A stretch of DNA of 46,008 nt from Actinomycetes bacterium (GTDB taxonomy: Bacteria > Actinomycetota > Actinomycetes > Mycobacteriales > Micromonosporaceae): assembly GCA_023402505.1 (NCBI GenBank), contig JAEYGD010000271.1:1-46008 (forward strand), read 5' to 3'. The notes below the pieces were generated by a model, which had not been told where the DNA came from, did not search any database, and saw only the letters and a list, made by a program, of their open reading frames with translations. How positions within the stretch are numbered: position 1 is the stretch's first letter; each line of letters starts with the position of its first letter. This document shows positions 8,901-15,356 of this stretch, piece by piece. The position numbers were made by a program, and so were the translations under genes.

Positions 8901-9165
8901 CCGGGTTCGCCGCACGCCAGTCCAACAGCTCGGCGGTGAGCAGGGTGTTCTTCAGCCCGACGGTGTCCGGTCCGGTCAGCTGCACGGCCGCGGCGAACAG
9001 CGCCGCCCGCGCCTGGCCGTCGTCGAAGGTCACCGGGTCGGACGCCGGTGCCGGTGTCTGGTGGGCGGTCGCCACCATCAGCCCGGCCAGGACGGCGGCA
9101 CAACTCCGCCACCACCGGCCGGGGCCGGGCCGTCGCCGGCCGCGGGCTCTTCCTCTCGTACGCAC
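5983..9165 (-). CDS. Large exported protein of unknown function with a long central helical/coiled-coil core
   Basis: This 1060-aa protein has a Sec-like signal: a very basic n-region (RTRGRARGRRR), a hydrophobic core (SCAAVLAGLMVATA) and a likely cleavage before residue ~42. Residues ~45-330 are mostly helical. Residues ~366-395 form a long apolar Gly/Ala-rich stretch (including LTAAATAMGTAVLTGNLLGA), followed at ~405-495 by a strong coiled coil (ILGEIAKLREQINRLAVGMN and following heptads). The C-terminal half is aromatic- and Cys-rich, with at least eight Cys, and is probably disulfide-bonded and extracellular. The GTG at 9165 is set by an excellent AGGAGGAG ribosome site 6 bases upstream. 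I do not recognise a family. The helix, apolar hairpin and coiled-coil order recalls alpha-pore-forming proteins, but that is only a resemblance. Confidence 0.72.
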   Translation of the reverse strand: MRTRGRARGRRRPGPGRWWRSCAAVLAGLMVATAHQTPAPASDPVTFDDGQARAALFAAAVQLTGPDTVGLKNTLLTAELLDWRAANPAAGSGEVTAHATAVRALADEAAPDSGGDQLSRFALASAVLAKLSGDGSPATVNGPAVRAFLASTVGAEGANVVQDALDLVRGGYQDAAWNARVRDVAGVTWRALHERAAADDALATGWDAAFAARTGASVRAGEATLLAVQVHPPRSGNPGTLGHYVPLAALRAESGDRAGYRALLEQQATRVLTVLESDANTRITEVIHYSTTYVLNQDPKPDAATREAERIKTESNKKIFEGLGETVNVLSTLMGFADPRFGKQLQTIGKAVVTSVTAINSYVTTVLGQGLTAAATAMGTAVLTGNLLGAAMSLVTLFTGGGPDPNALILGEIAKLREQINRLAVGMNNRFDRIESALNTMYADLVGLLTDLTRSVAEVRARLGHIATQLQTIESKIDSMALAIHVALQSIEQDDLNTVITTYVHHREIAGVPIPDYDTVYYPKAESPTFKFATIDAANQGTYTAPSGASLTDPVSVLNTYLPEGSINYLTSWAAARVGGSWPNERVANPAAWSTAARTYNILQLENPQYAARVSSARAGAVADAGDRINQRVRRFSEPADGGATNALFTRLVQDYRDAMSDWAAQVEEIRRAVMWNGQDVPLPQYDLWGTADQAVEARIPEASTMSSCSGTQGSRAVPSTLRRATLPNAYHLADHGLPTAKRPQFHTCYQARFVNIVENEGPRFHTTSGDLEITVRSRVKWHGGDWQVAQTATRVFPVGTYCSWDVRSHEPNGYCRDEVYYLNQLWSASYRPSFESAPVAPVAAATETARAKASAMLAGRQRYFYRVVLDGSGLVAPAGGHSWDNSRILWQRGKAVSDAVRMLQAYSELGWARALESDDAMNGMLFGTRSLPGDWARPRTDVDQSVNQHFQNTFRRALGNYGDCVQADAWDPCADDRSGFDPRTGQPQYGFACPQADVPGRPRDPIGSCLVSVGDIRVGLLAERYAYWSGRIAAGSHVEGLPKVSASVDYTRAVNANLH

Positions 9166-9225
9166 CAGTGCTCCTCCTGCCAGGCGGGCCGCTGCCTGGC
9201 CCGCTCCCTGTGGCGCACAGTGCGC

Positions 9226-9297
9226 GGCCGGTCGTCCCGGCCGACAGGGACGGCCGTCCCGTCCGGCCCGGGCCGGTCGTCCCGGCAGGGCCGGTCG
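9226..9297. repeat. 16-base direct repeats in a GC-rich spacer
   Basis: GGCCGGTCGTCCCGGC occurs at 9226-9241 and again at 9271-9286, with a third partial copy (GGCCGGTCG) at 9289-9297. Between the copies lies the perfect palindrome GGGACGGCCGTCCC (9247-9260). The block sits in the 241-base gap between the SLATT-like gene and the large exported protein on the minus strand. It could terminate the upstream module or bind a regulator of the exported protein; the sequence alone does not decide. Confidence 0.4.
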
Positions 9298-9406
9298 CAG
9301 CGGTGTCGTCGGCGTGCCTCCGCCCTCAACGCGGTGTCGGTCTTTGCACCGATGAGGAGAGGCGACCGCAACGGGTCGAGGCCCTGTCGACGGACTTCCC
9401 TGCCGG

Positions 9407-10108
9407 TCAGCAACCCGCTGGCGGGTTCGGAACCGGCTGCGGGCGGACCGGGGCCACCGGCGGGTCCAGCGCCGGCCCGGCCATGGGTGCGGGCATGACC
9501 AGGCCGGAGGCCGTTTGCTCCAGTTGAGCGAGGAGGTCGTCGGCCCACATCGACGTCTCCTGGACCACCGCCCGGGTCGTCGCTGTGACAAGCGCTTCCA
9601 CGAGTTGGAAGAACTCCTGCACCTGGTCTGGTGGAGGTGTGCCGCACTCGGCATTGCGGCTCAACCAGGCCAGGTAGCCGATCCTCGCCTGGGTGAGTTC
9701 GGATTGCAGGACGGCTTGCGTGCGCATGAATCGCATCCAGGACGAACTGAAACCGAACAACCGGTCCGCGAGGAGGAAGCCCCCGGCCGCAGCCAGGGAC
9801 ACGAATCCCCACTCGGGGGCGGGCAGGTTGGCATTCGCGGCGTGCAGCAGGGGCACCAGCCCACCACCCACGCCGAAGCCGATGGCCAGCCCGCGACAGG
9901 CCTTCGACCAGCGCGAGCGACTGGTCTTGCGCCACAGGTACCAACGGACGGTTGCCTCCGCCGACGCCTCGGCCCAGGCGAAGACCGCGTCCAGACCGGC
10001 GAAGGTTGCCGCGTCTTCCCTGATCCGTGGCAGCGGTGGACCGGTGAGATTTCGCGGGTGGCGCACTGGCCGCCGGGGTTTGCCGGGCAGGCCGTCGGCG
10101 GTGCTCAT
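9407..10108 (-). CDS. SLATT-like two-transmembrane protein (predicted membrane effector)
   Basis: This 233-aa protein has the SLATT-type layout: a basic amphipathic N-terminal helix (AEATVRWYLWRKTSRSRWSK), a first membrane span at ~70-90 (CRGLAIGFGVGGGLVPLL), a short connector, a second span at ~100-118 (WGFVSLAAAGGFLLADRLFG), then FGFSSSWMRFMRTQAVLQSE and a long cytosolic helix. SLATT proteins are described as predicted pore-forming or membrane-perturbing effectors in nucleotide-dependent conflict systems (Burroughs and colleagues, 2015). The ATG at 10108 lies only 7 bases after the stop of the upstream fusion gene, so the two are almost certainly co-transcribed and act together. The Pro-rich C-terminal tail is unusual. 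Family assignment is by pattern recognition, not by a profile search. Confidence 0.68.
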   Translation of the reverse strand: MSTADGLPGKPRRPVRHPRNLTGPPLPRIREDAATFAGLDAVFAWAEASAEATVRWYLWRKTSRSRWSKACRGLAIGFGVGGGLVPLLHAANANLPAPEWGFVSLAAAGGFLLADRLFGFSSSWMRFMRTQAVLQSELTQARIGYLAWLSRNAECGTPPPDQVQEFFQLVEALVTATTRAVVQETSMWADDLLAQLEQTASGLVMPAPMAGPALDPPVAPVRPQPVPNPPAGC

Positions 10109-10115
10109 CCCCCAC

Positions 10116-12440
10116 CTATCCCTTCAGCACCCAGCGGCCACCGGACACCCACTCCGCCCCGAGCTGAACGGCCATCTCCCGCCACTCCACCCGGAGGAAG
10201 TCGGCACCTCGCTCACGCCGATCGCGAAGTAGCTTGATGATCGCGAAGTGGTTGGACTGGTTGTGTTCAAGCTCCTGTTCTGCCACCCCCGTGCTGCCGC
10301 AACCGGAGACGATCAGTGATCGGCCCGCGAAGGCGGAGCCCTCCGGCCGCTGCCGCACGGAGGTCTCCCGCAACTGGGGCTTGTGCTTGTGGCCGTGGAG
10401 GACCAGGGAGAACCCGAGCCGGGACAGACGCTGCTCGACGATGCCCGCGTCCCGCACCGTGGACATGTCCAGCAGGACTTCCTCGGCTCGGCGTGCCGGC
10501 GTCAACGGTTCGGGATACGGGAGCAGATGGTGGTGCATGACGGCGGCTCTGATCGCGTCGCCGGCCAGGTCGTCCAGCAACTCGGAGACGCGGCGTAGCT
10601 GTTTGAGGCCGATGAACCCATAGTGGTGTTGGTGGTCTTCGAAGACGCACGAGTTCAGGCCGATGAAGGTGATGGGTCCACGCTGCTGCACCGAGACGAT
10701 CTCGCTCGGCTCCGGCCGGTCCCGCCCGACATGGAAGTCCCAGGTGACGAGGGGAAAAATCTTGTAGAAGAGGTCTTCCCCATAGAAGTCGTGCGCGAAT
10801 GTCAGGTAGTTGTCGAAGCGTTTCTGCGGGCTGGTGCGGGCCACGTCCCAGTCGATGTCGTGGTTCCCGGGCACGATGACCACCTGGTCATGTGACATGC
10901 CGAGACCGTCACACAACTCCTGAAGGAACGTGCGAACCAGGGCGAACTCCTCAGGCTTGCCCGTGTAGACCAGATCTCCGGACAGGACGATGGTCGCGTT
11001 GGCCGGGTCGCATCCCTCGTGGGTCAGGGCCCGCGCGAATTCGTCGCGCAGTTCAAGGCTCAGCCGGCGGGAGTTCTCATCGTCGAGGTAGCGGTGCATC
11101 TGCCGCCCGCCCGGCCCGCTGGTGCCGAAGTGGACGTCGGAGATGTGGAAGACCAGGTGCTGTTGCTCGGTCCGCCGGTTGGCCGGCGCGCCACCGCGGC
11201 CCTCGTTACGGGAGGCGCGCGCGAGCCAGTCAGCGAGAGCTTCCGCTTCGTCCGGGTAGACGCCCGACTGGCCCAGCATCCGCATCTGCTCGGCGGCGGA
11301 CTGGGCATCGGCGGGACGGGCGCCGTTCTTCACCGCGTCCGCTGCCCGGGAACGCGCCTGCTCGAAGTCGCCCAGCACCAGGTTCGCCTCCGCCGCAACC
11401 AGATCGGCCCAGTAGTCACCAACCAGGTACTCGGTCTCCTCGATATCGGAGCGCAGGTTGCGATACAGCGCCCGGCCCCGCTCGGGGTTCTCCGGGTCGG
11501 TCAGGATCACCATGCCGGCGTGTGCGACGCGTAGGTACAAACTCTTCGGAGCCAGGCGCATGGCCCGTTCGTAGTAGTCGAGAGCCTCGGCATAACGTCC
11601 GAGGCGCTTGACCGTGCCGCCCAGCATCCCGAGCGTCTGCGGATCATGCGGGTTGAGCTCCAAGGCCCGGTTCAGCTCCCGCAACCCACCTTCGAAGTCC
11701 TGGAACTTCCTCAGGTAGAACCCTCGCTGGCGGTGGACTTCGTAGTCCTCGTCGGCGGCGGGGTACGCCGCCTCGAGAACCGTAGCCGCCGTCCCGTAGT
11801 CCTCCACCCTGGCCAGTTCGTTGGCCAGTGCGAGCAGGCCGGAAACCGGCAGATTACGGAACTGCTTGGCCCAGTGCCAGACCGCGACCAGCTGCTCGTC
11901 CCGCTTGGCACGGGCAATCTTGGAGGCGAACTCCCGCTCGAACGCGGCCTGGTCCTGCTGCGGGTCGGGGGCGACGCCGAGTTCCCTCAGCGCATCCTGT
12001 ACGGGGTTCCGGACCGGCCCGTTCGTGACGGTCAACGCAGACCTGAGTCGACGAACGAACGTCGTGTCATTGTCGAAGTCCCGGTCGTAGAGCAGGACGC
12101 GCTGGCTGGCGATGTCGAACGGAAGGAGCGTCTGCTTCTCCGCGACCAAGATGCTGGCTCCCGGCGAGATCGCCTGCCGGACGCCCAGCTCGTAGTAGAC
12201 GTTGCTGTTCGGCGCACTGACGTCGGCCAGCACGATGTCTGCGGCGTAGATCTGTTTGAACGCCTGGGTGGTGATGGTGCCGGCTTCAACGATCTCGTCG
12301 ATGCGCAGGATCCGGAAGCCCTCCGCTTCGGCTGTCGGCCGCAGCACCCGGCTGTAGAAGGCGTCGAAGTCGTGTTCCGTGCCGTCGGCCAGGGACCGCA
12401 CACCGAACGGCATGATCACAAAGAGCAGGGGGCGCTTCAC
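10116..12440 (-). CDS. Fusion protein: TIR/deoxyribosyltransferase-like Rossmannoid domain, TPRs and calcineurin-like phosphoesterase
   Basis: This 774-aa protein has three modules. Residues 1-~140 form a Rossmann-like sensor or enzyme domain with LFVIMPFG at the first strand and ADIVLADVSAPNSNVYYELG (68-86), the signature shared by TIR-like and nucleoside deoxyribosyltransferase-like domains, with a candidate catalytic Glu84. Residues ~185-400 are TPR-like (NRALELNPHDPQTLGMLGGT, YAEALDYYERAMRLAPKS). Residues ~428-774 are a calcineurin-like metallophosphoesterase with all metal motifs: D435-x-H437, GD489, GNHD (525-528), HHH (636-638) and GHKH (683-686). The GTG start is placed directly before the conserved first strand. 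It is the upstream partner of the SLATT-like gene, 7 bases away. Likely role: nucleotide-based sensing and signalling coupled to a membrane effector; this is an inference. Confidence 0.82.
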   Translation of the reverse strand: MKRPLLFVIMPFGVRSLADGTEHDFDAFYSRVLRPTAEAEGFRILRIDEIVEAGTITTQAFKQIYAADIVLADVSAPNSNVYYELGVRQAISPGASILVAEKQTLLPFDIASQRVLLYDRDFDNDTTFVRRLRSALTVTNGPVRNPVQDALRELGVAPDPQQDQAAFEREFASKIARAKRDEQLVAVWHWAKQFRNLPVSGLLALANELARVEDYGTAATVLEAAYPAADEDYEVHRQRGFYLRKFQDFEGGLRELNRALELNPHDPQTLGMLGGTVKRLGRYAEALDYYERAMRLAPKSLYLRVAHAGMVILTDPENPERGRALYRNLRSDIEETEYLVGDYWADLVAAEANLVLGDFEQARSRAADAVKNGARPADAQSAAEQMRMLGQSGVYPDEAEALADWLARASRNEGRGGAPANRRTEQQHLVFHISDVHFGTSGPGGRQMHRYLDDENSRRLSLELRDEFARALTHEGCDPANATIVLSGDLVYTGKPEEFALVRTFLQELCDGLGMSHDQVVIVPGNHDIDWDVARTSPQKRFDNYLTFAHDFYGEDLFYKIFPLVTWDFHVGRDRPEPSEIVSVQQRGPITFIGLNSCVFEDHQHHYGFIGLKQLRRVSELLDDLAGDAIRAAVMHHHLLPYPEPLTPARRAEEVLLDMSTVRDAGIVEQRLSRLGFSLVLHGHKHKPQLRETSVRQRPEGSAFAGRSLIVSGCGSTGVAEQELEHNQSNHFAIIKLLRDRRERGADFLRVEWREMAVQLGAEWVSGGRWVLKG

Positions 12441-12586
12441 TCACCGCAGACTAGTGGGTGAAGTCCCGTCCACGGGAGTGACGAACGTCCGGTCACCCCT
12501 CGGCAGACGGTTACCGCGAGCTGACCGAGCCGCCACTCCGCACTCTGCGAACGTCGCTACACCGGTTCACCCGGCGGTCTCCCGCT

Positions 12587-13264
12587 TCAGCCGGCGACCG
12601 GTCCGTGGGCACGGGGAACGACCAGACCGGACTCGTAGGCGAGGATCACGAGTTGCGCGCGGTCCCGGGCGTGCAGTTTGGTCATCGCGCGGTTGACGTG
12701 GGTCTTGGCGGTGACCGGGCTGATCACCATACGGCCGGCTATCTCGTCGTTGGACAGGCCCCGCGCGACCAGGGCGACGGCCTCACGTTCGCGGGCGGTC
12801 AGCCGCGCCAACGCGGCGACGGCGTTCGACGGCGGCGGTTGGGTGACGTACCGGTCGATCAGTTTGCGGGTGATGGCCGGTGCGAGCAGCGCGTCGCCCC
12901 GCGCGGCGACCCGGACGGCGTGCAGGAAGTCCTCCGGCAGGATGTCCTTGACTAGGAACCCGGCGGCGCCGGCGCGCAGCGCGTCGAAGACGTACTCGTC
13001 CAACCCGTAGTTGGTCAGGATGACGACGTGCACTCCGGTCAGGGCCTGGTCCGCCGCGATGCGCCGGGTCGCCTCGATGCCGTCGACGCCGGGCATCTGG
13101 ACGTCGACGAGCGCGACGTCGGGGCGGTGCTGCCTGGCCAGCGTCACCGCCGCGACGCCGTCCGCGGCCTCGGCCACCACCGTGATGTCGTCCTCGGCGT
13201 CGAGCAGCGCGCGGAATCCGCTGCGGATGAGCGGTTGGTCGTCGACCAGCAGGACCCGGATCAT
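12587..13264 (-). CDS. NarL/LuxR-family response regulator
   Basis: This 225-aa regulator has a receiver domain (MIRVLLVDDQPLIRSGFRAL, phospho-acceptor Asp54 in VALVDVQMPGVDG, Lys106 in GFLVKDILPED). Its C-terminal LuxR helix-turn-helix contains LTAREREAVALVARGLSNDE and ISPVTAKTHVNRAMTKLHAR. Its ATG overlaps the stop of the histidine kinase gene as ATGA (13261-13264), so kinase and regulator are translationally coupled. This pair type is common in actinobacteria, where it often controls nearby transport or membrane genes. No target in the window is obvious, except perhaps the divergent small membrane protein gene at 14588. The 146-base gap to the fusion gene upstream separates the two units. 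Confidence 0.93.
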   Translation of the reverse strand: MIRVLLVDDQPLIRSGFRALLDAEDDITVVAEAADGVAAVTLARQHRPDVALVDVQMPGVDGIEATRRIAADQALTGVHVVILTNYGLDEYVFDALRAGAAGFLVKDILPEDFLHAVRVAARGDALLAPAITRKLIDRYVTQPPPSNAVAALARLTAREREAVALVARGLSNDEIAGRMVISPVTAKTHVNRAMTKLHARDRAQLVILAYESGLVVPRAHGPVAG

Positions 13265-14376
13265 GACGGCGCCTCCACGGGCAGTTCGGCGTGCACGGTG
13301 AAACCGCCCGTGCTGCGCGCCTCGGCGCGCAGTCGACCGCCGACGGCGGTCACCCGTTCCCGCATTCCGCGGAGCCCCACGCCGGGCACCGGCGCGGACT
13401 CCGGGGTGGCCGTGCCGTCGTCGTCGACCTGGATGACGACGGAGTGGGGACGGTAGGCGATCCGGACCGAGGCGGTGGTGGCGGCGGCGTGCCGGGCGGC
13501 GTTGGTCAGTGCCTCCTGCACGATCCGGTACCCGGTCCGGTCCACCGCGACCGGCACGGCGGTGCGGTTTCCCTGGATCGTCAGGGTCGCCGCCAGGCCG
13601 GTCGTGCGGGCGCGCCGGACCAGGTCCGGAACCTGGTGCAGCCCGGGTGACGCGCTGCCGCCGTCGTCGCGCAGCGCCTCCAGGGTCGCGCGCAGGTCGC
13701 GGACCGCCTCGCGGCCGGCGTCCCGGATCGCCAGCAGCGCCTCCGGCACCGGTTCACCCCGCTTCCGCGCCACGTGCACGGCGGCCTCGGCCTGCACCTT
13801 GATCACCGAGATCTGGTGGGTGAGTGAGTCGTGCAGTTCCCGCGCGATGTGCAGCCGCTCCTCGTCGGCGCGGCGCAGCGCGATCTCCTCGCGGGTGCGC
13901 TCGGCCTCGTCGGCCCGCCGCTCGGCCTGACGCAGCGCCTCGCCCGCCGCACCGGCGGCGATCAGCCAGGCCAACTCGAGAACACCTCGGGCCTGCATGA
14001 ACGCGTCGCCCAGGTCGCGCAGTCCCGAGGTCATCGCCGCCACCGGAAGGGCGGCCAGCATGACCACGCTGATCGCCACGGTGGCGGTCCGGTGCCCGGC
14101 CCGCACGGCCGCGTACACCGCGACCAGGTACGCGACCGCGAACACGGGGAAACCGGCGGCCTGGTAACCCACCGCGCACACGCCGGTGACGACCAGCACG
14201 ACCACCGGGGCGCGGCGGCGCGCGGCCAGCGCCAGGCCGCCGGCCGCCAGCAGCGCGAGCCCCAGCGGATCGAGGCGGTCGGCGGTGCGGTCCGCGGACA
14301 GCCCGCTGATCAGCAGGATCGCCGCGACCCCGCCGGCGACGAGCCAGTCCCGGACCCGCAGTGGTGCGCTGCTCAT
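13261..14376 (-). CDS. Sensor histidine kinase (DesK/NarL class, HisKA_3)
   Basis: This 371-aa kinase has a membrane region of about four or five spans in residues 10-145, followed by an Arg/Glu-rich coiled linker (QAERRADEAERTREEIALRR). The HisKA_3 helix carries phospho-acceptor His182 in ARELHDSLTHQISVIK. The HATPase domain shows VQEALTNAARHA as N-box, VDDDGTA and GVGLRGMRERV. It phosphorylates the co-encoded NarL-type regulator, whose ATG overlaps its stop. The ATG at 14376 begins a short cytosolic leader before the first span. Length and motifs are typical; the signal is unknown. Confidence 0.92.
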   Translation of the reverse strand: MSSAPLRVRDWLVAGGVAAILLISGLSADRTADRLDPLGLALLAAGGLALAARRRAPVVVLVVTGVCAVGYQAAGFPVFAVAYLVAVYAAVRAGHRTATVAISVVMLAALPVAAMTSGLRDLGDAFMQARGVLELAWLIAAGAAGEALRQAERRADEAERTREEIALRRADEERLHIARELHDSLTHQISVIKVQAEAAVHVARKRGEPVPEALLAIRDAGREAVRDLRATLEALRDDGGSASPGLHQVPDLVRRARTTGLAATLTIQGNRTAVPVAVDRTGYRIVQEALTNAARHAAATTASVRIAYRPHSVVIQVDDDGTATPESAPVPGVGLRGMRERVTAVGGRLRAEARSTGGFTVHAELPVEAPS

Positions 14377-14587
14377 GGCCGCACCCTAGTCGGACGGCGG
14401 TCCGGGCGACTCGTCCGAGCGAAGGAGCGTCGGCTACCACGTACGCGGTACCGGCCCGGTCCACATCCGCAGGCGCAGCAGCAGGGACCGGCGTCCGTGG
14501 CAGCGGGAAGTGCCCACGCCGGCACGACGCCGGGCGGGCCGTCACCGGGCCATGATCGGGCGACATCAGGGAGACGAAGGAGACGCC

Positions 14588-14929
14588 ATGGAGTTCACCG
14601 ACCTGCTCGCCGCGACCACCGTGGACGCGTACACCATGACCGGCGACCGCATCCTGGCCACCGTGGCCGCGGTGGCGGTGCTGGCGACGGTGATCGTCGG
14701 CGGCCTGCTGCTGGCCCGGCCCGCCGGCGGCGGCACCCGGTGGACGTCGGTGGCGGCGCTGGCGGTGGCCGTGACCGGCACCGTCGTCGGCGGGTTGGTG
14801 GTCGTCACCGCCGACGGCGGCCCCGGTACCGGCAACGGCATCGTCGGCGGGTACGCGGCCCTGGTGCTCGGGCCGGTCGCCGCGCTGCTCAACGGGCTGG
14901 TGCTGGCCCGGGCCCGGCGCGCCGCCTGA
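14588..14929 (+). CDS. Small three-span membrane protein (DUF6223-like)
   Basis: This 113-aa protein has three predicted membrane spans: ~22-45 (RILATVAAVAVLATVIVGGL), ~53-72 (WTSVAALAVAVTGTVVGGLV) and ~86-108 (GIVGGYAALVLGPVAALLNG), with a Gly-rich loop between spans two and three (TADGGPGTGNG). The ATG at 14588 has the strong site AAGGAG 5 bases upstream, and an earlier in-frame start would have no such site. The pattern matches small actinobacterial membrane proteins annotated as DUF6223, as I remember them; the function is unknown. It diverges from the DesK-type kinase gene and may be controlled by that pair. Confidence 0.75.
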   Translation: MEFTDLLAATTVDAYTMTGDRILATVAAVAVLATVIVGGLLLARPAGGGTRWTSVAALAVAVTGTVVGGLVVVTADGGPGTGNGIVGGYAALVLGPVAALLNGLVLARARRAA

Positions 14930-15050
14930 ACCCCGGGCTCCTCGCGCCCGGACCGGCCGCCCGAGGTTTCGAGGTGACGTTTGCGGGCAAGGACGGTGAC
15001 CGGTCCCCGCTTAGCCGCCGGTGCCGGCGGGCCAGGAGAGGAGCGCGGCG

Positions 15051-15255
15051 ATGAACCAGCCCGTGGACGACACGACCGCGTACGGGCACGACCAGGACCG
15101 TCAGCCGCCGAAGAATCCGAGCGCCGAACAGCGGGCGGCCGATCGCAACCCCCGACGACTACGGCCCGGATGCCGAGGACGGCGCCACCGTCAACCCGGC
15201 CTCCGGCGTCGAGTACGGCGAGGTCGACAACGCCCCGGAGGCTCCGCCTCGTTGA
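15051..15255 (+). pseudogene. Small acidic hydrophilic protein gene with an apparent +1-base frameshift in a C5 run
   Basis: The ATG at 15051 follows a clear AGGAGAGGAG site. The first ~33 residues (MNQPVDDTTAYGHDQDRQPP onward) are hydrophilic and Asp/Gln/Pro-rich. In frame, the sequence then turns into an Arg-rich, non-protein-like stretch and runs on to 15305. If one C is removed from the run CCCCC at 15149-15153, the frame continues as acidic sequence of the same character (PDDYGPDAEDGATVNPASGV and on to APEAPPR) and stops with TGA at 15253-15255, giving 67 residues. The change of composition exactly at the homopolymer suggests a natural frameshift or a base-call error. I do not recognise the family. 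Confidence 0.55.
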
Positions 15256-15356
15256 ACGGCTGGTGTCCGGCGACCCCCGCGTTTCGCGACGGTCACCGCG
15301 GGTAGCCCCAGGTCCGGTGCGCTCCTGGCGCAGCAGCCGACAGCAGAGGCATGCGG

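Noticed and set aside
5848..9498. 1216-aa plus-strand open frame opposite the large exported protein
   Set aside because: Low-complexity Val/Arg/Gly/His composition and no ribosome site; the minus-strand frame has a signal peptide, coiled coil and strong ribosome site.
10116..12440. Reading the phosphoesterase protein as a simple housekeeping phosphodiesterase
   Set aside because: The N-terminal Rossmannoid domain, TPRs and 7-base linkage to a SLATT-like gene are not found with housekeeping enzymes.
14933..14951. CCGGGC/GCCCGG hairpin after the small membrane protein gene
   Set aside because: Only 6 bp of pure GC, which is frequent by chance in this DNA, so it was not annotated as a terminator.
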